From Triplophysa rosa (taxonomy: Eukaryota > Chordata > Actinopteri > Cypriniformes > Nemacheilidae), in NCBI RefSeq assembly GCF_024868665.1, contig NC_079901.1, forward strand, positions 488,397 to 552,396: DNA of 64,000 nucleotides, given 5' to 3'. The notes beneath the pieces were generated by a model. The model did not search any database, had not been told where the DNA came from, and was given only the letters and a program-made list of their open reading frames with translations. The position numbers were made by a program, and so were the translations under genes. This document shows positions 10,853 through 22,855 of the stretch, one piece after another; the first letter of the stretch is position 1, and every line of letters begins with the position of its first letter.

Positions 10853-12191
10853 TTTATTAAACGCTTATTCCATATGCATAGCAAGGTTTCATGAAATAAA
10901 GTAAATAAAATTATATTGAGGCTATGTGATGCGGTCAGCCATTATAAATCAGGGTATTTTATAACAGATTAGAACTCGGCTCAGCCAATCAGAATCAAGG
11001 ACCAGAACTGACCGTTTTATAATAATAATTTGACTTAATGTGATATTTCAGGCCATCTCTTTATTTCATCCTTCCAATGGCGGATGTGCTAAATATTTAC
11101 TATTACATTGTTTTTAATAAAGTTTTGTACGTGCTGCCAATACAATGTTTCGAACCTGCCAGTTAATGAAACGCAAGTCTCACACATTTAAAGTATGTCA
11201 GATGATTTACTTCCGCGTTAAAAAATAAGGTTGACAGACAACTTCAGATTAGGTAAACAACACTGTTTCTCGGTAATTGATCATCAGCCAAAATTATTTC
11301 ACAGCTTTTATTAGGAAAGAAAAGGCTGATCCAGGCCTGCTTGAGAAAATGGACGTGTGGCATGAGAGTGTGTAACAACAGAGTCAATGGAGATTTCAGA
11401 ACTTCTTTACTTCTGTTAGTTCTGATGAGAAACATTAACTATAGGAAATTATATTTAATTGATGGATGCTTGTCTAAAAGTTATGCATTGTGCTTTTAGG
11501 AGACAATACAGTACTTTTTTACTGTAACATAAAGCATTTCTAATAGTATTCATATTATTTAAGTATGACAGTATGTTGTTTAGTTTTACAGCAATTTTGA
11601 CAGCTCTACTACTGCTGTTACTGGGACTGTAAATAGTACGAAGCAAAACTATATGAACTGGCGATCTGTCCGGTGTCCTAGCCCTCACCATAGTAGGAGA
11701 AATGGGGGGGATATTGATATTACACCACCGGCACGAGAGTCGCGCTCTCTGACAAGGATTGAGGTAATAATGTGTTTATTAAAGAAATAAAGCATGAAAA
11801 CCTATTTGTGTACACCCTAAAAAAAAACAATATCAAGAATTTCTAAACCTATGGGCGACTATTTAAAACGAATTGATTTCAACCTACATTTGAAATGCTG
11901 GAAAATTGAAAAGTTAATATGTATGTTTTGATCTTTGATCTTTCTTTTTTTTCTTGCTTAGTGTATGCTTGTTAATGACAACATTAAAGGATGATAATAT
12001 ATTTTTTGTCAGGACCACTATCGTCAAATATGTAACAATAGCATATATTTAATGTTGGCGGAATGAAACTTTTCTGGGCAAACTCTCCGCCCGTCCATGC
12101 AGCCTTGCATGGACATAGCGGGAGTGCAGCAATACATGTCCCCCCACCTGGGGAACCAGGACAGTTCATGATGCATAACAGGATTAAATTA
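10853..12191. other. Non-coding AT-rich DNA
   Basis: No gene or classifiable element is seen. Open frames at 11244-11691 (- strand) are short and featureless. Confidence 0.4.
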
Positions 12192-12239
12192 AACAAGAGC
12201 TGCAAGCAGCACCACCGGGGCCAAGCCCACACTTTGCCA

Positions 12240-12705
12240 AGCATACCCACCACACCCAGCCCACACTTCCCCCACATACCCACACACAGCCCACACTTCC
12301 CCCAGTGTACCCACACTTCCGCCAGTGTACCCACAGCATAACCACACGTCCCCCAGTGTACCCAAACTTCCGCCAGTGTACCCACAGCATAACCACATGT
12401 CCCCCAGTATGCCCACAGCATGCCCACATACAGCCCACACTTCCCCCAGTATGCCCACAGCATGCCCACACTTCTCCCAGTGTACCCACAGCATGCCCAC
12501 ACCATCCCATACTTCCCCCAGTATGCCNTCCCCCAGTATGCCCACAGCATGCCCACATACAGCCCACACTTCCCCCAGTATGCCCACAGCATGCCCACAC
12601 TTCTCCCAGTGTACCCACAGCATGCCCACACCATCCCATACTTCCCCCAGTATGCCCACACTTCCCCCAGTGTACCCACAGCATGCCCACACAGGTCGAG
12701 AAGAA
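12240..12705. repeat. Minisatellite (CCCACA / TTCCCCCAGT-rich), containing a single N
   Basis: Imperfect units combine CCCACAGCATGCCCACA with CTTCCCCCAGTGTA or similar. A single undetermined base at 12528 is flanked by two identical 128-bp stretches (12400-12527 and 12529-12656). Copy 2 (33050-33140) has only a short version of this array. Confidence 0.9.
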
Positions 12706-13220
12706 TAGGTGACAACAAAGTAAAACCGCACAATTTACATAAAAGTATGTAATACGGCCACAGCATGCAAAGACTCCACGCCGGTGATCCCACAACCGGA
12801 CTGCTGAGCAAAGCTGATAGAGGTGTAAGTAGCGATATGTAACAATAACCAAAGTTGCAGGTATGAGAGCGCACAGCCACAAGAACAATATGTACGTGAA
12901 ACACGGATATGTTTAAACAACAGCTGAGAATGTGATCACAATGTACACTTCATACCTGCCCCCTGACGCGACTGCAATGAGACAGTAGAGCAAAAGTAAC
13001 AGAAATACGGTGTACAGGGGACAATGAAAGAAAAAATATCATTTTGTACTTACCTTGTTTCTGTTTGAATATATTTACATGTATTATAAACCGCTTTAAG
13101 TTGCTCTACATACATCGCACTTTATTTTATTTCATTACTAAAATGACATCACATTTCGTTTGTTTACATACTTGCACTATTTTTGAACAAACTTGCAAAT
13201 TGAAATGTATAAATGTGCAT

Positions 13221-13282
13221 CACGAGGTTCGAACCAGCGACCCGAGACTTGCAATTTATCAGTTGTGCCACTCAGTTGGCGT
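13221..13282 (-). repeat. tRNA-like segment within Helentron-like repeat
   Basis: On the - strand there is an A-box-like TGGCACAACTGA about 30 bases before GGTTCGAACC, a near-perfect pol III B box. The diverged match at 33343-33407 shows it is part of the repeat. It lacks the stems of a full tRNA, so I do not call a tRNA gene. Confidence 0.4.
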
Positions 13283-13806
13283 GCTCGACCCAGCAGCGTT
13301 TAAGGGTTATAAGCAATTAAAGCATCATATCTCATGAGCGCTAGGTGGCGCTGTCTTGAAACTTCAAGGGTACGTTTGGGACTATAAGTTGGTAACGCGT
13401 GTCAAATTTGGTGCCGATATAACATACCGTTCAAAAGATATCACGATTGATGACAAATTTCAAAATGGCGGACAGGCCGATCATCCAATTGTGACAGAAT
13501 CGTAATCGTACGATCCGGCATGACACGAGGAATCACAGAGAGACACAGAGATCTTAGTGTAACGGATGGAATGCGATGAGCACGACGAGTGCGTGACGTG
13601 TGCCGAGTACAATTTTTGTACATCAATGGGTTCAAGTTACAGCCGTTTGAAAAGTGCATTTTTGAACTGCTGGTGGCGCTATAGAGTGAGTGCTAGAGAC
13701 CCCATACTTGGTTCATAGGGCTACCATAGACTACCATTGGTTAAGAATAATAATAATACTGACAAGAACAATAGAGGCCATAGCCCCTTCGGGGGTTGGC
13801 CCCTAA

Positions 13807-15360
13807 TGATCCGACAGATACAGGCAGAAATAGAGGATGGAGATGGGGATGGAGGTGGGTCTTGAGTGCAGCACGATTAAGCAGCTGATAAGGAGCAAAG
13901 AAATGAAACTTAAATAGGACGCAGTCTAGTATGTGTTGTATGACTACTGGTTAACGTTGATCAGCTGCACCTGATGTGATCAGCTGACTCAAGCTAGACT
14001 CACGTGACCTGCCAGAACTGATGCTACGCTTGATATATAGGAAAATATTCGGCCGATATGTAACTATTGGAAAATCCCAAAGAGCAGGCATCAGCGAGCA
14101 AAGTTTGTATTCCATTCATATTCCATTTTTGTTTGTGATGTTGCTGCATCCACTCACCAAAATAAAATTTTAATATATTTACGGTAGGAAATTTACAAAA
14201 TATATTCATGGAAGGTGATCTTAACGTTATATCCTCATGATTTTTGGCAGAAAAGAAAAATGGATCATTTTGACCCATACAGTGTGTTGTTGGCTATTGC
14301 TACAAATATACCCGTGCTACTTATGACTGGTCCAGGGTCACAAACATCAACTGAATATGAAATCATATTGAAATTTATGGTTGAAATCAAACTTTACAAA
14401 CATTATCTTATACATATAAGACTTTAGCCTTGTTATCACAGACTGGGTCACAAATCTCCTCATACAAAGGTTTTATACCACATGAAGACAATTTTAAGTA
14501 TCCCTTTTAAAATGTATGCTTTATTTTCTTATTTAAATGTCTCTTGATGGCATTGTCACACACTGAAAAAACAGACGAGGAAGCAAAAACAGTAAGATGT
14601 AAACATTGGTCCAGAATCACTTCTGGTTTGAATTTTATTGATTTTATTTCTTTCATATACAGTATAATTCAATCTTATTCGTTAAACATATTTATTCGAT
14701 TATAAATGTTCTGTTGGTTGTATTTTGTTCAAACACTTGTGTGTTAAAATACTGAAACAGGAAGTTGTTCTGGGCCAGCGTTGGGTGCATGTTTTTATGA
14801 AGTGGTCTATATGAAGATTAGAGGTCAATATAATCAAACAATAAAGTGAAAATCATTCTTGACATCATTACAAAACACAACATTCAAAATAAAAGACAGA
14901 ACATTTCGCTGATAGGGATCAGACTTGTTGTTAAGAGTTTTCAATCAACGGCGCTTTAAGAATGACATATACTGTAAGGCTTTCAATGATTCAGCTTTAG
15001 CATTGTGTATGAAATGAGCTAGAAATATTATAACATAAGGTTTTATGATACAGAATGTATTCCTGCAGGTGCAGGGCATAAATTCATGATTTATGTGTAA
15101 ATTGTTATTTTTTTCTTCCCAAAACGAAATATCGCAGATCTATATTCAAGTATTAGGCTTGTCTTGACAATTCAGATGGCTGGATACATTTTAAACAGAT
15201 GGAGAAAGTGTGAAGCGTGTGTGTGGGGGGGGCTGTCACAAACTGCTCATGTTTTTCAGACAGGACGGTTCATATAAAGGAGAACGAGAGGTGAGAGAAT
15301 GAACTGGAAAAGCAAATTAATCACAAGAAACAAACAAATGAAAGTGAGCACAAAGAGCCA
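13807..15360. other. Intergenic DNA upstream of reln
   Basis: AT-rich, with no gene or classifiable element. 14570-14640 and 14940-15060 include simple AT-rich stretches only. Confidence 0.4.
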
Positions 15361-15745
15361 CAGCGAGAGATAGCGGAGGGTCCTTTCGGAGAGGATGGGG
15401 GAGAGAGAGAGGAGGAGGAGGAGGTGCCGGTGGGGAGGTGTGATCTTTGGGTGGAAAAGCAGGGAATCGGCTCTGGGGGTGGTGGATGGGGGGTGTTGGA
15501 GGGAGACAAAGAAGGCTTGAATGAGTGGAAAAGCTGTTTCAACGGGAAGCACTGAGAGGACCAAAGACCGATAAATCACAGACACAGAGACATATTAGAG
15601 TGATTGACACAAACCAGGGCGGGAGCAAAGACATGAAAGAGAAATGAGGCGTGTTTTATAGTGCACGCATGAGAGCGAGAGCGAGAGAGAGGGAGAGACC
15701 TGGGAGGGACATGGGAGGAGAGACAGAGAGAGAGAGGGAGGGCTA
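15361..15745 (+). promoter_or_regulatory. Purine-rich tract upstream of reln exon 1
   Basis: Long GA-rich runs lie at 15361-15420 and 15668-15745. They end about 110 bp before the reln start codon. A TATTTAAG at 15751-15758, about 100 bp upstream of the ATG, is a possible TATA-like element. GC content rises sharply from here into exon 1, as expected at a promoter. No transcription start can be fixed from sequence alone. Confidence 0.45.
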
Positions 15746-15857
15746 AGAAGTATTTAAGTGGTGGAGCGGGGCGGCACATAAGGCTCTGAACACCCCGCGT
15801 ATGAAGGGTGGACAGACGCACATCACAGTGTACCTGTGAGAACCCGCTCACCTGCGA

Positions 15858-16104
15858 ATGCGCGCTGACATGCTGTGGGCCGCTGCCCTGGCGTGTGCCC
15901 TGCTGGCTGTGGTGTCGGGGGGCGGCACGGATTCAGGAGGCATTCCGACCAGCTTCTACCCCCGCTTCAACCCCTTCTTCTTCCTGTGCACCCACCACGG
16001 CGAGCCGGAGGGGCCGGCGGGGGCCGAGGGAGGAGGCGAGGTGCTGCTCACCTTTCAGATAAACGGAAACCCCTCTGCGTACATCCCGGGACAGGAATAT
16101 CAGG
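15858..16104 (+). CDS. reln: Reelin, exon 1 coding part (signal peptide and start of reelin domain)
   Basis: Reelin is a large secreted glycoprotein that guides neuronal positioning through lipoprotein receptors VLDLR/ApoER2 and Dab1. The ATG at 15858 opens 82 codons plus one base. A hydrophobic signal peptide spans about residues 5-20 ([17 protein letters not shown]). It is followed by a Gly-rich stretch and the family-specific reelin-domain start [20 protein letters not shown]. The end is [13 protein letters not shown], then a donor site GGTAAGT (intron from 16105, phase 1). A second in-frame Met is residue 5; the first was chosen for length and reading. The linker [12 protein letters not shown] before FYPRF looks longer than in mammals, from memory. 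The frame joins exon 2 exactly. Confidence 0.95.
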
Positions 16105-16272
16105 GTAAGTCCCTGATTTGACCCTTAAGCATTTCTCTGATCTGCGCTCGTGTACCATACCTTTCCAAGAACCAAGTACTTGATTACGGTCTGTTTTACA
16201 GAAAATATAGCCACAGCAATTTAGAACTCGTCTGCCTTTCCGCTAGAGAAAAGAAAGAAGGACTGTAAAAGT

Positions 16273-16288
16273 GTGTGTGTGTGTGTGT
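16273..16288. repeat. (GT)n microsatellite
   Basis: Short GT run in reln intron 1. Confidence 0.9.
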
Positions 16289-16439
16289 TTATGTAAGAGT
16301 ATTGATGTGAGGTTGAACTTCCAGATCTTCTGTGCTGTGTGATCCCAGTGCTCATGTGTGGGCGCTTTATCCTGAAGCCAAAACCACACGAACATCCACA
16401 GCAACTCCAAAGAGCACAACAGGTGCAACTCGCTCGCTC

Positions 16440-16446
16440 GCTCTCT

Positions 16447-16483
<37 letters not shown>
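16440..16483. repeat. (CT)n-(GT)n microsatellite
   Basis: CTCTCTCTCT followed by about 17 GT units in reln intron 1. The - strand reading frame full of His-Thr across it is an artefact. Confidence 0.92.
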
Positions 16484-16486
<3 letters not shown>

Positions 16487-16488
16487 AA

Positions 16489-19400
16489 ACATGAACAGAC
16501 AACATGGAGGTAAATATGAGAAATAAAGAATTCAATCACCGTTGAAGAGTCGCCATGACATCAAATATGAACTTGTTCAGTTTGAGAACTCTTTCAGCAG
16601 TCATGAGACTAGGAAGAGAGTTTTTTCTCACAGCCGAGATCTGCATTTGCTTTGCTGAAAAAAATCTGGTTTCGATGTAGTGGAAGAGCTGGCGCTCAGA
16701 ACAGAAGCGCGAGGTCTTGTGTTCTCTGCTTTATCTTCTGTATGCAGACCGGTGAGATCTACAGGGACATGATCATGTGTGTGCGTGTGTTTGGCAGGAT
16801 TCTCTCAGATTATTGGTAAATTTTAAAGACAAAGAGAAAAATCATTTCGTAACGAGACAATTGTGGTAAGAATGACAGTGAGATGGGCAGGCCAGGATTG
16901 GTTATCGAAATCATAGAGAAATAAGCAAACAATGCTGCTGATGAAAGTAAGTGCTCATTTTCATCCTTCAACGTTTAGAGGCAGGACAGAGTTTAGTCAT
17001 CAATGTCTTTTGACCTGCGGACCACCCTGATGTCCACCTAGCAACATGATCACTACATTACAGTACAAATATCTACCCGGCCGAATGGTTATTTTGTGTT
17101 AGAAAGAGATGTGCGTCGCATTAATGGTGATCGCTGGAGCTGTCCGTCGTTCACGAAGGAAGGTCACTGCTCCGTATTTCAATTCTGAGGAAGGGGGTGG
17201 ACTTCTCATATACCACCCGCGAAACACTGGGCTCAGATCACACCCTCTGACTTCCTTTTCACCTAAAATCATCACTGAGGCAGACAATCGTGCAGATGTC
17301 ATGTGAGAGAAGGTTTCTAAATGGTTCTTTGTCAGGCTGCGTGGTTCTATAAGGACTGGAAGGTTGATCGGGAAAGCATCAACTGTTCTTCTGTGGCTTT
17401 AGAAGAGTGTAGAGCAGATCTTTGAATGATCAGAGATGTTCCGTAGCTCTCTCAGATGACCCTCAGGACAGCCGTCAGATAAAGTGATGTACTAACGGCC
17501 GTCTCATGTGTGACACCAACGTGATTTAAACGATCCCTACTGCCATCAGACTTCATTGATCTCCGATCACACGACCAGGTCATTGTCATGTTCACGATTG
17601 TCAAGTGCAGAAAAACACAAATCAGCCGCGAAGAAAAGCAATTGAAACACTTGAACACGGAGTCGTACCGACCAACATGTGCTGAGAGAGTTTTGTAAAA
17701 CGCATTTCAGATGACCGTGTGCCTTCCTGGACAAATGAAGTTCAGATTGCACATTTGTGAGGTGTTAAATAACGAGTGCACGCACAAATGAGTTCACTCC
17801 AGCTATGTGGCGATGCTTCATGAATTGCTCTGCAGGTCATTGTGGTGGTTTTCTGCATAATGTGATAGCTGTTTAATTCGTGCAAGGCCGCGGCTGACGG
17901 CTGCCTGCTTGGCTCCTAATGTGACAGTGAAACACGGCTCAGAATGAATCCGTCGCATCTGGCCATGGGCTTCACCCTGGATAGTCATGATGGCAGTCTA
18001 ACATGCCAGAGAGATGCTCGTGCCGTGCCAGGTAGTCATTAAACTCCATACGAAACGGCAACACAATGATGCCAGCGTGCACAGAAAGCTGCCAGCCATC
18101 TGCGGGTGCCTGGACTATCAAGGCCACCGATAACTATCGCAAACCCGCAAGGTCAAATTCTTTCTAATGAGCAAACGATAGATAGACACGTGACTTTTTC
18201 AAAGTGATTCCGGATGTGAAGCCGGTGCTCGTTTTACACAGCCACTGATATTAGTTTCAGACCTCACATGAGTGTACGGATGTTTGTGCGCGTCTGCCTT
18301 CCGCTCGTTCAGAATAGATCCAGATATCAACGAAAAAACCCTTCCAAATTTCCACAAATTGTTTTCAAAATAGTTTGATCATCATTGCAGTTCAATCGAT
18401 AAACACTGTTATGTTGTGGCGGTGTGATGTTTTTTAACAGTATTATTTATAGATTTTTGTTTAACACAATAATCAGTTGAATGCATTCGATAATGTTATA
18501 GTTATTCTCAAAATATATCACCGCAAAGGCAAAACAGCATCGTTTATTGAATTGTTTATTGCAAAAACGATATACTGTATATTTGATACAAACGGGCCTA
18601 ATAAATCAGTCGACGTGTCTTTCTCCATATCCATTACGGCAAGACTTTTACAACAGTCTAATATGAATCACTGCTGTATTCTACTGGTCTGATTTTCTGT
18701 GTTCATGATGCTAATGCTGAGCAGTGATCCAGGTCTACTAAACCTCATACTTTTGCTTTAAAGTTATCATTCTGTGTCTTCTAAAATCCACATATTGCAT
18801 CATTTGTGTACACTTTTTTTGAAGACAAAACAAAACCAGTGTGGTTTATTACAACGAAAGTCAAGCCTGCTTTGATCAGAATACAAATGATCTGCTACAC
18901 TCGTTCTAACATGTCAAACGTCTGGAACCTGGAGCTCTTTAAGAGCACAATGATTTATTTCCTATTGTTTTATACAGAGATATATCCTAAACCAAGGACG
19001 CACACACACACACCAAACGTTTGTCTTTAACAAGGCACAGCGCTCTTATATTTACTTTATAATAAGTCATTATCAGCAAATGATGTCTTAAATGCAACAT
19101 TTTCACATGAATTTCATTTTGTTTATTGGCGTTGCACAGCAGTAAATGTCAATGTTTCATGAAAAGGGTTTGGGGGGAACCTTGTTTGGAGGACACCTGC
19201 GTCTTTCTGAAGCCTGAATGAAAACACCAGGCCTCCCTCCTGTTTTCCTTTGGCATCTTTCTTTAATCTGAGCCCGGGGCAGTGTGTGTCAGCTGAGCTG
19301 ATAACATTGATCCATTAACCCCCGCAGAACACAGCAGCAGAACTCAACACAGCCGTTAGAAGCACTACACGTTTCGCTCTTTTATTTGACTTGAGATGTG

Positions 19401-19665
19401 GATGGAGGCCAGTCAGCGAGAAATGAGCGGAGCAACATTTACAGCCATCAGCCGCTCACTGACAACCATTGTAATTCCTCAAACTCTTCGGTATCAACCG
19501 ATCATGAATATGTTAAACGCTCTCTCATTTGTTTGGATGACAGAGCCGGCTGAATGAATAAGTGTGCAGAGATGAGCCGCTCAGACAGATGAATAACAGA
19601 CAGAAAGAGAATATTGTTATTTATTCATATTCGGTGTGGGGATGTTAGCAGAACATTCTGAATTC
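16489..19665. other. reln intron 1, no supported gene; possible conserved non-coding DNA
   Basis: Mostly non-repetitive to the eye. Two stretches, 17881-18150 and 19187-19400, are balanced in composition, lack repeat hallmarks and look like candidate conserved non-coding elements. This is an impression, not a demonstrated alignment. ORFs here are short and featureless. Confidence 0.35.
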
Positions 19666-19673
19666 CTTATCTG

Positions 19674-20896
19674 CAGAGGTGGGTAGTAACGCGCTACATT
19701 TACTTCGTTACATTTACTTGATTAACATTTTGGAAAATATGTACTTTTTAAGTAAAATTGAAAGTGTGAACTTTTACTCTTACTCGAGTAAATTTCTCAT
19801 AGAAAATCTGTACTTTTACTTCGTTACATAACTTACATTGCGTGACGTTCCTTTGTTCCTTCATTTTAAAATATGCTTTTTAAAACGCGTTGTTTATTTC
19901 AAGGTTGTCGTCTCTTTTTACGGGCATTCCCGAGTGATCGATTCTTTTGAGTCGATTCTTTTGAAAGCATTAATTGAACAATGGGCAAAACCATTTGAAT
20001 AGGCTAATGAATCAGTTCAAATGATTTGTTCAGTTCGCAGCACGATCTGAATCATCTGAAGCAGGATTACTCACTCCTCGTAGCGCGAAACTTATGAACA
20101 CGCAGAACACAAAGAGCGTTGGATGAAGTGGATATTAATCTATATCTATACAATCAAAACTGCAAATGTGTCATATTGTTTGCCAGCAATGATAAATGCC
20201 GGCCATATGCGCGCACCCGCGCGACCTGTTCGTCAGACACAGCAACATGCGCGTCACCTGTCAGACACAGAGACGTGGGCTTGCAGAAATATACATTTGA
20301 AGAACAGAAGGAAGAAAACTTGTTGATGGGCGTGTGGTTCACTGTTTACTGTTTGTTTACAAGTAAGAGCGTTTCACAACACACACGTGACACAACACGA
20401 GAAAACATGAACTTTGTTCAGAAATGTGTATTTCATTTAAGAGAGCACTGCAGATGTTCTAGATCATCTTAGGAAATGCTCTGAGTTTAGTTCATGCTTT
20501 AGTTTGACATGGTCTATTATTCTAAATAAGTTGTGTAAACTACATTGACATCAGGACTAGATGAAATTTACAGAAATGCTTGTCTCTTCTGTGTTTGTCT
20601 ATTCTTTAGTCTCTCTAGTATATTGCAAAGATATTTGCTTATGATAATTAAAAATATTGATTAAAATGTAATATTAAAATATTGGCGTTAATATTAATTT
20701 TATGTAGTAGGCCTATATAATCAGATACAAAGTAACTAAGTAACTAGCTACTTGAGTAGTTTTTTCATTGCATACTTTTTTACTTTTACTCAAGTAGTTT
20801 TTAAAATAGTGACTTTTACTTTTACTTGAGTAACAATTTCTCTAGTTACTTGTACTTTTACTTGAGTAAAGATTTTGGCTACTCTACCCACCTCTG
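19674..20896. mobile_element. Non-autonomous hAT transposon with perfect 8-bp target duplication
   Basis: A 1,223-bp element has termini CAGAGGTGGGTAGTAACG and CTACTCTACCCACCTCTG. It is flanked by perfect direct repeats CTTATCTG at 19666-19673 and 20897-20904. Subterminal DNA is rich in ACTTTTACTTGAGTA-type repeats in both orientations, typical of this fish hAT group. The longest internal frame (20119-20472) shows no BED finger or hAT dimerisation motif, so the element depends on an outside transposase. Confidence 0.93.
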
Positions 20897-20904
20897 CTTA
20901 TCTG

Positions 20905-22235
20905 TCGTACTAGTTTGGGTAGCAGTTTACTTACAGAGGCTATTTCTTTAGCTTAAAGTTAAGTGTCGTTGCTCTCTTGAAAGCCATTAATGAACGATTT
21001 AACAAGCTGTTGTCTTGTTTTCTGCTCCATCGGTCGGTCTCAGTTAGGGATGTGCCTGAATTCCAGTATGTTCTTCACCAAGACACAGACAATTGCTTGA
21101 AAACAAATAACAAATTCTTCCGAATAATGGGAATATGATATTGTACTCCACTGACACACAAATCAACACCTGTAATCCATCAGTGGCCATTATGTAATGT
21201 AGGAATCAGGTCAGAGGTCAGACAGGAGAAACATCCAAGCAAACAACAACAAGATACAAGCAACATGAACACATTTAAGCTGAGACAGACCTTCATTCGC
21301 GGAAATGTTTTAAGATATAGAGAAATTGAGAAATTTGAGACTACATGCCCAGCGGCTATTTATGTACTCAATCGAGAGAAAAATGCATCCGGTTCATGGG
21401 TGAATCACTTGTTTGAGTCCGTTTATTTCAGTGAATTGAAGAACTCTTTTGAGAAAACCAAATGATTTGATTCTTGAGTCCAGCACACTGATCCTGTTTT
21501 AGCTCATTCCCACGTGTCTCTTACTGAAGCTGCTGTGTAAAACAAGAAGAACAACATTATTAACATTAAGACATTAATAATAGTTATATAGCTTTAAATG
21601 CAGAAAAGTTTCCATAGTTCAGTGATTCTCTGTTTCGCGAAACCATCGTTCCAACAAACATCTTTTTTTATAAAAAATTAAAATGCTGAAATATGGAGAT
21701 ACAAGGTTTTGGAAGGACAGCAGTGATATACAAATTACATTTGATGTATTTTATTGTGTCAGAAGAATTTTTGAGAAGTGAGCATGTGCACAGACCAATG
21801 GGCTCCTTGAGCCTGGGAAAATCCACGGGTGGAGTGATGCAAGAGGAAACTTGTGAATGAATAAAGCATCTTGAAATAAATTAACTGAGAACAAAAACAT
21901 GATAACAAAAGTAATGTTGAGATGCAATGTACGTTTTTTAACAGCAATAATCTGAGATTAATTCTATTTGAACGGATGAATAGTGGATGCCATTACTCCA
22001 CCACCTGTGTGATGTCATCAGCTAGATTGTTGAAGGTGGTTCAATCGACGGGTATGCGATGTTTTCAGGAAACCGTGTTGACTAGCTAGTTAGTTTCTCT
22101 AACGATGCATCGTACTATGGTGGTTAAGCAGCGAGTAACGTTGTTGCTCGGGAAACGCCTGTCTCCCACTAAACAGGCAATAATTATTATGCATAATAAT
22201 CATCCCACTATATATTATGTTCTTTTAGAATTATT
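20905..22235. other. reln intron 1, nothing recognised
   Basis: AT-rich sequence without a supported gene or a clearly delimited element. Confidence 0.35.
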
Positions 22236-22239
22236 TTAA

Positions 22240-22793
22240 AGGAGTCATATTGCGTGAATACGTGTTTTTCTGTGTCTTTGGTGTGTTATAAGTTGCCCAT
22301 GCGACACGTAAAATTGCAGAAATGAAAGTGTGGGAACAAAATATGCATTCTATGTAAAAGCGAATGCTCACCTAGACCTGCCTGAAACGCCTCGTGTAAC
22401 CACACCCCCACAAATCTACATCAGTTGGTGGTCTGATTTGACTAAGACTGCCCAGATGTATACGCAAGTGAGGTGGGTGTACCTGTCAGTACAATTGAAG
22501 AGGAACCTGATGTTCCAAATATGGTCAGAGGCGTCACATTTCCTTCATACGCTTGCAGTATTCCACCAATCACTGCGCACTGGTTAACTGGCCAATCACA
22601 GCACACCTCGCTTTTCAGAGCCATGAGCTTTGTTAAAAAATGTGCGTGTTTCAGAGAGGCGGAGCAAAGAGGAGATACAAACATGCACGGTATGTGGAAA
22701 ATACAGCGTTTTTCAACCTTAAATCCTGTTTACACATTGCATTACATCTAAAACAAACCATAATATTCCTTTTAGCCGTGTCATATGACCTCT
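22240..22793. mobile_element. MITE with TTAA target duplication (Kolobok/piggyBac-like)
   Basis: Inverted termini AGGAGTCATATTGCG and CGTGTCATATGACCTCT are flanked by TTAA at 22236-22239 and 22794-22797. TTAA duplication is shared by piggyBac and Kolobok, and the sequence alone does not separate them. It is 554 bp with no transposase. Confidence 0.75.
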
Positions 22794-22855
22794 TTAATAT
22801 TTAGATCTATATTAAGGGAATTTTATATTTAAATGCAATGATTGGACAACATTTG

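Larger units (their letters stand above)
12192..13806 (+). mobile_element. Helentron/HINE-like repeat, copy 1
   Basis: This shares a start (AACAAGAGCTGCAAGCAGCA), a long body and an end (TTGGCCCCTAA) with 33006-34270 in direct orientation. The start contains GGGGCCAAG and the end its inverse TTGGCCCC, a subterminal inverted repeat. Both copies end CTAA followed by T, and this copy has a CCCCTTCGGGG hairpin just inside the end. A large minisatellite sits near the 5' end. These traits fit Helitron/Helentron-derived non-autonomous elements. The superfamily is inferred; the repeat pair itself is certain. Long open frames here are minisatellite artefacts. Confidence 0.65.

Noticed and set aside
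12240..12705. A CRISPR-like array
   Set aside because: Eukaryotic minisatellite with contiguous, variable units and no unique spacers.
12063..12904. Long reading frames on both strands, including a 306-residue frame rich in Cys/Trp/Gly
   Set aside because: They arise from the minisatellite and all six frames are similarly open. The N and duplicated blocks also make them unreliable.
13221..13282. A tRNA gene
   Set aside because: The B box is good but the stems and acceptor are missing, and the segment belongs to a repeat.
15256..15851. Frames on the - strand upstream of reln
   Set aside because: Ser/Pro/Leu-rich translation of the purine-rich tract, with no domain.
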